From Nitrospiraceae bacterium (GTDB lineage Bacteria; Nitrospirota; Nitrospiria; Nitrospirales; Nitrospiraceae): a stretch of DNA of 22,198 nt. How positions within the stretch are numbered: the stretch's first letter is position 1; each line of letters begins with the position of its first letter. Where the stretch lies: assembly GCA_005800255.1 (NCBI GenBank), contig SYGW01000105.1:1-22198 (forward strand), written 5' to 3'. Below, in pieces: positions 8,259-15,096 of the stretch. Below the pieces are notes generated by a model. The model was not told where the DNA came from and did not search any database. It saw nothing but the letters and a program-made list of their open reading frames with translations. The translations under genes were made by a program, and so were the position numbers.

Positions 8259-8806
8259 ACGGCAGGATTTTTTCGTACAGCGCGAATGGGAGAATAGCGC
8301 AGAAGCAACCAGGCAGCCCCAGCTCCCAGCAATCCTCCGATCGCCCAGCCCCCCAACACATCCGTGACATAGTGGGCTCCGATAAAGACACGCGAGAGAC
8401 CGATCAGTCCGACCAGTGGCCAGCTCACCCAGCCAGATCTCGGATAGAGCATCTGGAGAAAGGCCGCAGCCGTCGCGCTATTAATCGCATGGTTCGACGG
8501 AAATCCAAACGTCTTGCCGCAAGCTTCGATCTGGTGAATATCAGGAAGCGCCATGCAGGGCCGTGGCCGAGCCACAAGATCCTTAAGCCTCGCTCCGATG
8601 AAATCTAACAGGCCGATGGAAACAGCCAACACTGGGGATGCCATCACCGCTTCCCGCCAAGACAACCAGAGCCAATAGCCGGTCATGAGTAGGCAAGGAA
8701 CCCACAGCAGACCTGGGTTGGAGAAATTGAGCGCCCATTGGTCCAGCCAGGCCGACTGTCCGGCAAGGCCGTTGATGGCGCGGAAGAGCGATTCATCGAC
8801 GTTCAT
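8255..8806 (-). CDS. PAP2-family membrane phosphatase
   Basis: This is a 183-aa integral membrane protein of the PAP2/phosphatidate phosphatase superfamily, whose members remove phosphate from lipid carriers such as phosphatidate or undecaprenyl diphosphate on the periplasmic face. All three catalytic motifs are present. C1 is KDLVARPRP at residues 75-83. C2 is PSNH at 103-106, with His106 as general acid (Asn replaces the common Gly). C3 is SRVFIGAHYVTD at 138-149, with His145 as nucleophile and Asp149 supporting it. Several hydrophobic helices surround them. It lies 15 bases after the TonB_C-like gene and may be the last gene of that unit. Its stop overlaps that of the convergent COG0523 gene within a TTAA at 8255-8258. 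The substrate (undecaprenyl-PP versus phosphatidate) cannot be told from sequence. Confidence 0.92.
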   Translation of the reverse strand: MNVDESLFRAINGLAGQSAWLDQWALNFSNPGLLWVPCLLMTGYWLWLSWREAVMASPVLAVSIGLLDFIGARLKDLVARPRPCMALPDIHQIEACGKTFGFPSNHAINSATAAAFLQMLYPRSGWVSWPLVGLIGLSRVFIGAHYVTDVLGGWAIGGLLGAGAAWLLLRYSPIRAVRKNPAV

Positions 8807-8821
8807 ATCAATGTTTCTTTT

Positions 8822-9250
8822 TTAGCGTGTACGAAAGTGGATCCGGACGGTAAGCTCCCCATCGATCGGCTCATCGCCTTTCAACTGAGGATCGAAGGTC
8901 CATTGGCTCAGCGCAGCCATACCGGCAATGGTGAGTTCCCGATGCCGAGCCGGCTCCAAGACTACAACGGTCACAGCCGCACCCTTGGAAACCAACATAC
9001 GCACCTTCATCCAATCGTCGAGGTCTTTGCCATCCAGCGACGAAGGAATAGCGGGCCAAGGCGTGGCTTTTGGAACAGGGCCTACTTGCTGGTCCTTATT
9101 GAGCGGCAAACCATGGACATGGACTTCAGGCAGCTCCAACACATCTTCATGGTGATCGTCTGCATGAGTCGCCTCATCACCGGCCACCGCAAACGCAAAA
9201 GCAGGCCAGGTCAACACCACTGCAATAGATATCGCGAAAAACAATCTCAT
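8822..9250 (-). CDS. Exported TonB_C-like protein with His-rich N-terminus
   Basis: This 142-aa protein has an N-terminal hydrophobic signal (about residues 1-23, likely cleavage after FAVA). An acidic His-rich stretch follows (THADDHHED, then EVHVHG). The C-terminal region resembles the TonB C-terminal domain: PWPAIP, a VRMLVSKGAAVTVVVLEPA strand pair, LTIAGMAALSQWTFDP, and a final VRIHF strand. Real TonB proteins are anchored by an N-terminal helix and have a long Pro-rich linker to reach ExbB/ExbD; both are missing here. It lies directly downstream of a TonB-dependent receptor gene, from which it is separated by the palindromic element at 9277-9400. AGGA about 9 bases before the ATG supports the start. 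I infer a periplasmic accessory of the receptor, perhaps metal-binding. The domain call is by eye and moderately sure. Confidence 0.7.
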   Translation of the reverse strand: MRLFFAISIAVVLTWPAFAFAVAGDEATHADDHHEDVLELPEVHVHGLPLNKDQQVGPVPKATPWPAIPSSLDGKDLDDWMKVRMLVSKGAAVTVVVLEPARHRELTIAGMAALSQWTFDPQLKGDEPIDGELTVRIHFRTR

Positions 9251-9276
9251 GACCGCGCATCCTACCGTATTGATTA

Positions 9277-9400
9277 CGGATGCTCAAACGGGCCAGTCAA
9301 CAAGGCCGCAGGCGATGCACGAACCGGAGGCGTACCCTCTGGGATACGTTGAGGATTCGTGCGAGACGAGAACGCAGTTGATGGCCCGTTTCAGCATCCG
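9277..9400. repeat. 124-bp palindromic (MITE/REP-like) intergenic element, full copy
   Basis: The element folds almost completely on itself. The outer arms (9277-9301 and 9377-9400) are complementary over about 24 bases with one mismatch and one extra base; the ends read CGGATGCT and AGCATCCG. A middle stem pairs GCACGAA (9317-9323) with TTCGTGC (9356-9362) and adds CC/GG beyond a bulged A. The apex pairs CGTA (9331-9334) and CCC (9335-9337) with GGG (9341-9343) and TACG (9345-9348). ATTA lies immediately outside both ends (9273-9276 and 9401-9404), a possible target-site duplication. The right-hand ATTA contains the stop codon of the TonB-dependent receptor. A related half-copy is at 13587-13651. 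I see no open reading frame of note inside it. Confidence 0.85.
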
Positions 9401-9401
9401 A

Positions 9402-11822
9402 TTAGAAGAACCATTGGCCCCGGAAAAAGAACGACCTCGGCATCCCGGCATGTGACACCCCCAGGCCGATACTCCCCTCGCCTTGGTTGATGAAATACTT
9501 CTGGTCCAACAGGTTAATCACGTCAACGCCCAAGAGAAACTTCTGATTGTCCCAGGGCAAGGGAATGACATGACTGAGGGACAGGTTATAGATCGTGTAG
9601 GATGGACTGTGGGAAGAATTGGTCTTGGCCCCCTCTTCCGCCGTCCGCAGCCCTGAGGCATAGAGCATCTGCCCAGTCAGAGTCGTCCGTTCCTTCAAAC
9701 GATAGGCCACCAAGCCAGAGCTTGTAAGGGTCTGTGAGTGATCGCAGAACACTCCTCCGGCGGAGTTGATATCGTTGATCTCCTTCTGTTCCAACAGGAC
9801 ATGGCCGGATTGAAGGCCGTAGCCCTTACACTGCCCCCAGGCCACGTTCCCTCTCGCAGTCAAATCCTCCCGCAGCTGCAACTTCAAGGCGCCATCGATG
9901 CCTTGCTGCCAGCCCCGCTCGAAGGCAAAGTAGTTCAAGAGCGGAGTCGTGCCGAACTGGCCTGCGTCGGACAGAAAATGCGACAGCTTGTAGTAGCCGG
10001 TCAATTGGAGAGTCGCCCAGCGTGAGAGGGCATGGTCGCTCCCAACCTCGAAGTAATGGGCCCGCTCGGCCCTGACGACATTGTTCGTCGTATTCTCCGG
10101 GGCCGCCTTCGTGCCGGCCGTATTGAGTTTCGTGAAGGAAATCGCTTCGAGATTCGGCGGCGTAAACTGCCGCCCGTAGAAGGCGTGGAACACATTGGAC
10201 TGATCGGCCTTGTAAGCCACTCCGACCCGCGGGCTGATCTGCCCCTCATGACGCTGGTACTGCACCACATCGCCCCTCACGCCAAGGTTGAAGGTCCAGC
10301 GATCGCTCGGGCTCCACTGATCTTGAATCCAGAGTTCCTGGCGCCAGCCGATCAGGCGGTTATCGGCGTTCCGCTCCAATAGATTGCCCGTCGGATTGCC
10401 CGCCCCATCGTCTGCAAATGTGAACAGTCTCGTCTTATTCACCGTCTGTGTCCGATCGACCTGGAAGCCGGCTTTGACCACATGTTCCTTGGAGTGAATA
10501 TAGGTATGGTCGAACCGGACTCCGTTCGAATTAGCGCTCCGGTCCTGGCTCCCCGCGGAAAACGACCTCGTCGGATCTGCCGTATAGGCCAGTAGATTAA
10601 ATGGGTCAGTCCTGAACGTGGCCCTCGTCTGGCGGACATAGCCGGAGAGGCTGAAGAAGTTACTGCTGTTCACATCGTGCCGCCAGACCATGTGGCCGTA
10701 CTGGTTATTCTCTTCTTGGTTCTCGTCAATGGCTTGGGAGGCCACCGGCGTGAATCCTGGGCGGCTCGCCCGAAGCAGCGGCAGCATCTGCCCGCTGGGA
10801 TCGAGCGCCCGGCCAGGCATGGTTGGAATTTGATACTTCGCCACGGAGTTCAAGAATACCCACGAGAAGTTGTTCGTATTGTCGTGCTGGTAGTCGCCGC
10901 GCATGAAGGTCTGGTTCCGCTCGCTTTGCCCGTGAAAAATCGAATGGCCTAGCGTCGGAGGCTCGATGCCGCGATTCGTCGAGGTATAGCTGTTCAGGAC
11001 ATAGAACCGGAACTTCTCACCGATCGTGCCTCCATATTCGAACGAGGGACTGGCCGTCTGATTCGACCCGCCGAACAGTTGCGCCGACCCGAATCCCGGC
11101 TTGGTGCCGCTCTTGGTCGTAATGTCCAGCACCGCTGCCGTCTTGTTTCCATACTGCGCTTCCATGCCGCCCAGAATGATATCAGCCCGTTCCCAGGCTC
11201 GCGGCGCAATCACATCGGAGAAGGTGGACGACACGGTATCGGGAATCGGCACCCCGTCGATCCGCAGCTGAAGATTGGCATGATCCTGCCGGATATGAAC
11301 CTGCTTGAGGGAGCCATAGGAGGCGCTTGGAATCGTGAGCAGCACGTCCTGCAACTCGACATTGTTGCCGCGCGGCAACTCCTCGATGTCTTTGCGGCTC
11401 ACCGCATAGGTCTCGCTCGACAGCTTATCGTGAATCGGAGCCAGGGAGGATCGTACTTCGAGAGCGATCTCTCTGGCCTTGGAGAGGGTCAAGGTGATGG
11501 GACCGGGCGGCTCGGACCCGATCTTCAGCACGATATATTCGCTCCGATAGGTGTCCTGAACAGCGCTAACGGAATAGGTTCCATCGGCAGGGACAGAAAT
11601 TCTGAACTCGCCCGCCTCACTCGAGAGGCCGGTCGCGACCAAGCTCCCTTCTTGATCCTTCACCTCCACGACCACCTGCCCCACCCGACGGAGGTCCTGA
11701 CTTTGGACCGATCCGGCAATAAGGACAGACTCGACTGCAAGAACCTGCGCGTGCGCAAACAGACTCCAGCATAGGCAAAAATAGATGGAACGAAATAAGA
11801 AACGACAGCAACTAGGTCGCAT
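9402..11822 (-). CDS. TonB-dependent outer-membrane receptor, N-terminal carboxypeptidase-regulatory-like domain
   Basis: The 806-aa product is an outer-membrane 22-strand barrel receptor that imports a scarce ligand using TonB energy. After a signal peptide (MRPSCCRFLF... to FAHAQVLA) comes a small beta domain of about 80 residues (SVLIAGSVQSQDLRRVGQVV...) like the carboxypeptidase-regulatory fold. The plug follows (ELPRGNNVELQDVLLTIPSA, LRIDGVPIPD, GMEAQYGNKTAAVLDITTKSG), then the barrel. It ends in the aromatic GQWFF typical of outer-membrane proteins. A Cys pair (QCKGYG and FCDHSQ) may form a loop disulfide. I chose the ATG at 11822 because GAGGG lies 4 bases upstream and it begins a proper signal peptide; the frame extends to a TTG at 11894. 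A His-rich exported protein is encoded upstream and a TonB_C-like protein downstream. The ligand is unknown; a metal ion or metallophore is inferred from neighbours. Confidence 0.93.
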   Translation of the reverse strand: MRPSCCRFLFRSIYFCLCWSLFAHAQVLAVESVLIAGSVQSQDLRRVGQVVVEVKDQEGSLVATGLSSEAGEFRISVPADGTYSVSAVQDTYRSEYIVLKIGSEPPGPITLTLSKAREIALEVRSSLAPIHDKLSSETYAVSRKDIEELPRGNNVELQDVLLTIPSASYGSLKQVHIRQDHANLQLRIDGVPIPDTVSSTFSDVIAPRAWERADIILGGMEAQYGNKTAAVLDITTKSGTKPGFGSAQLFGGSNQTASPSFEYGGTIGEKFRFYVLNSYTSTNRGIEPPTLGHSIFHGQSERNQTFMRGDYQHDNTNNFSWVFLNSVAKYQIPTMPGRALDPSGQMLPLLRASRPGFTPVASQAIDENQEENNQYGHMVWRHDVNSSNFFSLSGYVRQTRATFRTDPFNLLAYTADPTRSFSAGSQDRSANSNGVRFDHTYIHSKEHVVKAGFQVDRTQTVNKTRLFTFADDGAGNPTGNLLERNADNRLIGWRQELWIQDQWSPSDRWTFNLGVRGDVVQYQRHEGQISPRVGVAYKADQSNVFHAFYGRQFTPPNLEAISFTKLNTAGTKAAPENTTNNVVRAERAHYFEVGSDHALSRWATLQLTGYYKLSHFLSDAGQFGTTPLLNYFAFERGWQQGIDGALKLQLREDLTARGNVAWGQCKGYGLQSGHVLLEQKEINDINSAGGVFCDHSQTLTSSGLVAYRLKERTTLTGQMLYASGLRTAEEGAKTNSSHSPSYTIYNLSLSHVIPLPWDNQKFLLGVDVINLLDQKYFINQGEGSIGLGVSHAGMPRSFFFRGQWFF

Positions 11823-11826
11823 GAAA

Positions 11827-11831
11827 CCCTC
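11827..11831 (-). promoter_or_regulatory. Ribosome binding site deciding the TonB-dependent receptor start
   Basis: On the minus strand AGAGGG stands a few bases before the ATG at 11822. The longer open frame beginning with TTG at 11894 has no comparable site and would bury the signal peptide behind 24 extra residues. This decides the start. Confidence 0.6.
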
Positions 11832-11919
11832 TACTGAGCACGCAGTGAAAAATGCCAACACCCATCGAGGACAGCCACATGGCAACAATCCCAAGATGGA
11901 GTAAGCCGCAGTGACGTGA

Positions 11920-12243
11920 TTAGCCGAGGGGAGGAGCGCGAGAAGGGCCGGGAGTGGGGAGTTCGAACGAGAGTAGAACCGAGTCAGACGGAAGCTCCAA
12001 TAGATTGACGAGTTCGCAGGCGGTCAGGAGAGGAGCCCCGACATCGAGAGAGCCGGCCGTGTGGTGTTGCACCCACTGACAGAGGTCCGTGTCGGAATGT
12101 TCGTGCCCGTCATGGTCAGCCGCGGCTAATTCATGATGCACATCCTGCGCGACCGCAAAGGGAGCGATCGCTAGCAGCAAGAGCATGAGGCCTATAGAGG
12201 CCACAGCTCGGAGACTGATGGAGTGGGGATACCAACGCTTCAT
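11920..12243 (-). CDS. Small exported His-rich protein, DUF2946-like in style
   Basis: This is a protein of about 107 aa with a signal peptide (MKRWYPHSISLRAVASIGLM, hydrophobic core LLLLAIAPFAVA). It is followed by a His-rich region (VHHELAAADHDGHEHSD), a CQWVQHH segment, one more Cys further on, and a Pro-rich end (PSRAPPLG). Short exported His/Cys proteins ending in a PP-containing tail upstream of TonB-dependent receptors recall DUF2946 proteins, but I cannot confirm membership. It probably binds a transition metal in the periplasm or at the outer membrane. The frame is open to 12339, and ATG codons at 12261 and 12249 are alternative starts; I chose 12243 because it gives the most typical signal peptide. 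It stands 97 bases before the receptor gene and looks like the first gene of that unit. Confidence 0.6.
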   Translation of the reverse strand: MKRWYPHSISLRAVASIGLMLLLLAIAPFAVAQDVHHELAAADHDGHEHSDTDLCQWVQHHTAGSLDVGAPLLTACELVNLLELPSDSVLLSFELPTPGPSRAPPLG

Positions 12244-12502
12244 ACCCATTTGAACTACCATACCATCGAGAAGCCCGTCAAACGGATAGGCCGTTTCCAC
12301 CGACGATTTCAGCCTCAAAAGGCAGCCCGCGCCAGGCAAATAGAATCCCTCACTATCCGCACATTATTGACGGCGGCCGCAGGCCACCTCAGAATTACTC
12401 AAATCCCCTGGCTATTGAAGGCCTTACGAGCCCTATCCGTAGATTTTGCTTGAGGCCTCTGGTATACTTTACGAACTTTCTTCTTTGCGAAAAGGCTACG
12501 CG
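12244..12502. other. Divergent intergenic region between the metal-uptake unit and aroG
   Basis: This 259-base gap must hold the promoters of both the minus-strand His-rich/receptor unit and plus-strand aroG. I looked for, and did not find, a clear Fur or Zur palindrome, a B12 box or other riboswitch signature, a tRNA, or a coding frame with recognisable protein. It contains GCGGCCGC and a GAGGCCTC palindrome (12452-12459), which may be chance at this G+C content. Confidence 0.5.
12440..12468 (+). promoter_or_regulatory. Candidate promoter for aroG
   Basis: TATACT (12463-12468) is a good -10 hexamer. It is preceded at 17 bases by TAGATT (12440-12445), a poor -35. It lies 34 bases before the aroG ATG. 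A ribosome binding site AAAGG follows at 12490-12494, 8 bases before the start. The -10 is convincing, the -35 is not. Confidence 0.35.
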
Positions 12503-13561
12503 ATGAATCAACCACTCGACAACCAACATATCCTTGAAATCAAACCGCTGCCCTCGCCGCGGACGATCAAGTCAAAATTGCCGATTACGGACCAGGCCGC
12601 CGCTCTAGTCATCGAAACCAGAGAGGCCATTCGCCGCATCTTGCATGGCCAAGACCGCGTGCGCCTACTCGTCATCGTCGGCCCCTGTTCGATCCACGAT
12701 CCCAATGCCGCCTACGAGTATGCCGACCGACTGAAACCGGTCGCCGATGCCTTGCGAGACCGGCTACTGATCGTCATGCGAACCTACTTTGAAAAGCCCC
12801 GCACCACGGTCGGATGGAAGGGCCTCATCAACGATCCGCACCTGGACGGCACCTGCGATATCGGAACGGGTCTGGAGCTGGCCAGAACGATTCTGCTCAA
12901 CATCAATAAACGCGGGATCCCCTGCGCAGCCGAAGCCTTGGACCCTGTATCGCCCCAATACATCGCCGATCTCTGGAGCTGGGTCGCCATCGGCGCCCGC
13001 ACCACCGAGAGCCAACCTCATAGGGAAATGGCCAGCGGCCTCTCGATGCCGGTCGGGTTCAAGAACGGCACAGGAGGCGATCTGCAAGTCGCCTGGAATG
13101 CCATGGTCGCCGCAAAACAGCCGCACCATTTTCTAGGCATCAATGCCGACGGACTCACCTCGATCATCAAGACCACGGGCAACCCGGACCGCCATATCGT
13201 GCTGCGGGGCGGCGGAGGCAAAACCAATTACGAAGCCGAACATGTGGCCCGCGCGGAAGCGGTCGTGGCAGGAGACGGCATCGCCCGCCCCATCATGATC
13301 GACTGTTCGCACGACAATTCGAGCAAAGACCACCGGCGCCAAAACCTCGTCGCCAGAGATGCCCTCAAACAGTTCCGCGAAGGCCGCCAGTCCATCATGG
13401 GCCTGATGCTTGAAAGCAACCTCAATCCAGGCAAGCAAACCTGGCAACAGGGAAAAACCCTGGCCCATGGCGTCTCCATCACCGATGCCTGCCTCGGCTG
13501 GGAAGAAACCGAATCGCTCCTCAACGAACTAGCCGACACGATCGTGACCAAACCCGCGTAG
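12503..13561 (+). CDS. aroG: 3-deoxy-7-phosphoheptulonate (DAHP) synthase, class I (AroF/G/H type)
   Basis: This enzyme condenses phosphoenolpyruvate with erythrose-4-phosphate to DAHP, the first step of the shikimate pathway. The 352-aa length matches the E. coli AroF/G/H enzymes. Metal ligands are recognisable: Cys62 in GPCSIHDP, the His of IDCSHDNSSKDHRRQ, the Glu of GLMLESNLNPGKQ and the Asp of VSITDACLGWEET. Substrate-binding stretches RTYFEKPRTTVGWKG and GFKNGTGG are also present. The ATG at 12503 has AAAGG 8 bases upstream; the open frame extends to a TTG at 12446 but that overlaps the likely promoter. No other aromatic-pathway gene is near. Which amino acid inhibits it (AroF: Tyr, AroG: Phe, AroH: Trp) cannot be read reliably, so the symbol denotes the family rather than the isoform. 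Confidence 0.93.
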   Translation: MNQPLDNQHILEIKPLPSPRTIKSKLPITDQAAALVIETREAIRRILHGQDRVRLLVIVGPCSIHDPNAAYEYADRLKPVADALRDRLLIVMRTYFEKPRTTVGWKGLINDPHLDGTCDIGTGLELARTILLNINKRGIPCAAEALDPVSPQYIADLWSWVAIGARTTESQPHREMASGLSMPVGFKNGTGGDLQVAWNAMVAAKQPHHFLGINADGLTSIIKTTGNPDRHIVLRGGGGKTNYEAEHVARAEAVVAGDGIARPIMIDCSHDNSSKDHRRQNLVARDALKQFREGRQSIMGLMLESNLNPGKQTWQQGKTLAHGVSITDACLGWEETESLLNELADTIVTKPA

Positions 13562-13586
13562 CACAAGTTCGATCTTCAGCCGACCC

Positions 13587-13651
13587 CCCTCAGTGGTACG
13601 TTGAGGATTTCGATGAGCCGAGAACGAAGCTGGCGGCCTTTTTCAGCATCC
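13587..13651 (+). repeat. Half-copy of the palindromic element, upstream of tatD
   Basis: These 65 bases align without gaps to 9335-9399 with 50 identities (77%). The first ten bases of the core (TACGTTGAGG) and the last ten (TTTCAGCATCC end) are conserved. The left arm that the full element carries is absent: the preceding bases run straight back to the aroG stop at 13561 with no match. The copy ends 13 bases before the tatD ATG, so it lies in the tatD leader. Confidence 0.75.
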
Positions 13652-13664
13652 TGCTAAAGACTCC

Positions 13665-14444
13665 ATGTTGATCGACACCCACACCCACCTGGACGATGCC
13701 CGCTACAATGAGGACCGAGCGGCCATGATCGCCAGAGCCAGGGAGGCAGGCGTCGAGGCCTTCGTCACCATCGGCTGCGATCTGGCCACCAGCCAAGCGG
13801 CAGCGGCGTTGGCGAGGCAACATCCCTTCGTCTATGCCTCCATCGGCGTCCACCCCCATGAAGTGAAACATATCCTCGATGGCTGGTACGACGAGCTCCG
13901 TCGCCTGGCGCAGAACAAGAAAGTGATCGCCTACGGCGAGATCGGCCTCGACTACCATTACAACCACTCCTCGCCCCAGGAACAACGCGAGCGATTCCGC
14001 GAGCAGATCCAGCTCGCGCGCGAACTGCGCCTTCCCGTGATCATTCACACGAGAGAAGCCCAAGAGGATACGATTGCGATTTTAAAAGAAGAGCGGGCCT
14101 CGGAAATCGGCGGGGTCTTTCACTGTTTTTCAGGGGATGCCTGGCTGGCGAAAGAGGCGCTGGACTTGGGGTTCTATCTCTCGTTCTCCGGCATTCTCAC
14201 GTTTCAGAGTGCGGCGACGCTGCGGGACATCGCCAAGACCGCCCCGCTGGACCGGCTCCTGATCGAAACCGACTGCCCTTACCTCACCCCCATCCCTCAC
14301 CGAGGCAAACGCAACGAACCGGCCTACGTGGCCCTTGTCGCGCAGAAACTGGCGGAGCTTCACGCCGAGACGCCCGGCATGTCGATCGACACCATCGGGC
14401 GCATCACGACCGAGAACGCGAAACGCCTGTTCAAAATCGCTTAA
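13665..14444 (+). CDS. tatD: TatD-family metal-dependent hydrolase (DNase)
   Basis: TatD-family proteins are cytoplasmic metal-dependent deoxyribonucleases of the amidohydrolase fold. The 259-aa product has the expected metal ligands: HTHLDD (His6, His8), GEIGLDYHY (Glu92), the IHTREA His at 128, FHCFSG (His153) and ETDCPYLTP near residue 204. Length is normal (about 255-265). The closely related paralogue YcfH is indistinguishable by motif. Upstream is the half-copy repeat at 13587-13651, leaving a short leader with no strong ribosome binding site. The 3' end overlaps the convergent YacP-like gene by 14 bases. Confidence 0.93.
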   Translation: MLIDTHTHLDDARYNEDRAAMIARAREAGVEAFVTIGCDLATSQAAAALARQHPFVYASIGVHPHEVKHILDGWYDELRRLAQNKKVIAYGEIGLDYHYNHSSPQEQRERFREQIQLARELRLPVIIHTREAQEDTIAILKEERASEIGGVFHCFSGDAWLAKEALDLGFYLSFSGILTFQSAATLRDIAKTAPLDRLLIETDCPYLTPIPHRGKRNEPAYVALVAQKLAELHAETPGMSIDTIGRITTENAKRLFKIA

Positions 14445-14964
14445 GCTGCCGGCTACGCTGCCGCTGAGCCTTGGGCAGCTTCCTCGGATTTCCTCGTTTC
14501 TCAGGGCCCCGCTTCGGACGGAGATCCTCTCCCGTATCCAGTTCTTTGTGTAGCGATGTGCCGGGCTGAGCCGACGCCCCCTGCAGTTTCCCGGCAAACT
14601 CCTGCGCCTTCATGACGAACGATCCCTGCGCCCTGGCAAAGTCGACGATCTCCCGATCGGAACTTACCACGGCGCAATCGGACCCATATTCGGCAGCCAG
14701 ACGTTGGATCACCTGATCGGCCTTTTCTCCCCGCCGGGAAAAGATCACCTCAAGGCCCAGCCGATGTTCACGCCGTTCCGTGCCCCAACCCTGTTGCCAC
14801 CCGTCGAAGACTACGGTGACGGCATGGGATTTTCTCTGACGGTAGGCAGCCAAGTCGCGTAACAGGGCTTCGCGCGCCATCTCGGAATGCAGGCTCGCCC
14901 CGCCGCCGATCCGGCTTGTCTGAGCCAGGAGATTGTACCCATCGACGATCACATGGAGTGCCAT
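14431..14964 (-). CDS. YacP-like NYN-domain ribonuclease
   Basis: This protein of about 177 aa has the NYN (PIN-like) fold found in YacP/Rae1, a ribosome-associated endoribonuclease in Bacillus. It starts LHVIVDGYNLL with the catalytic Asp8. It continues with VTVVFDG, a GEKADQVIQRLA segment whose Asp is a second acidic ligand, and VVSSDREIVDFA with further conserved acidic residues. The C-terminal tail is strongly basic (RPKRGPEKRG... RQRSRQLKRF), fitting RNA binding. I prefer the ATG at 14964, which leads directly into the domain; an ATG at 14988 adds eight residues. The gene is convergent with tatD (14-base overlap) and divergent from the amidase gene. Activity is inferred from the family. 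Confidence 0.85.
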   Translation of the reverse strand: MALHVIVDGYNLLAQTSRIGGGASLHSEMAREALLRDLAAYRQRKSHAVTVVFDGWQQGWGTERREHRLGLEVIFSRRGEKADQVIQRLAAEYGSDCAVVSSDREIVDFARAQGSFVMKAQEFAGKLQGASAQPGTSLHKELDTGEDLRPKRGPEKRGNPRKLPKAQRQRSRQLKRF

Positions 14965-15039
14965 GGCCGAAGACCCTACCGCTCGCATAGGCCTCTGTCA
15001 ATCGACTCCGCCGGAGGTTCGTACGGCCAATCCCCTTGA

Positions 15040-15080
15040 CAATGGGGCATACATCTGAGAAAAAACTCTATATCCCATTG
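15040..15080. repeat. Inverted repeat in the leader of the amidase gene
   Basis: CAATGGGGCATA (15040-15051) faces TATATCCCATTG (15069-15080). Seven bases are perfectly paired, then one G-U, one mismatch and three more pairs. Inside, GAG/CTC closes an A6 loop. It ends 16 bases before the ATG at 15097. There is no T-run, so it is not a classical terminator. It could be an operator or a 5'-leader hairpin. Confidence 0.5.
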
Positions 15081-15096
15081 TAGGCAGTCAACACCC

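Noticed and set aside
8204..8608. Plus-strand 134-codon frame across the COG0523/PAP2 junction
   Set aside because: It is antisense to the catalytic motifs of the PAP2 gene and has no recognisable protein features.
9257..9284. Small hairpin GCATCC...GGATGC and CCGTA/TACGG just left of the palindromic element
   Set aside because: It overlaps the element's left end, and the shared GG means both pairings cannot form together; it may be chance or part of the element's margin, so it is not listed separately.
12244..12502. Fur/Zur operator or cobalamin riboswitch for the receptor unit
   Set aside because: I looked on both strands and saw no convincing palindrome or B12-box-like sequence; regulation is left open.
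15036..15041. TTGACA as the -35 of the amidase promoter
   Set aside because: No -10-like hexamer lies 16-18 bases downstream; TATATC is 27 bases away.
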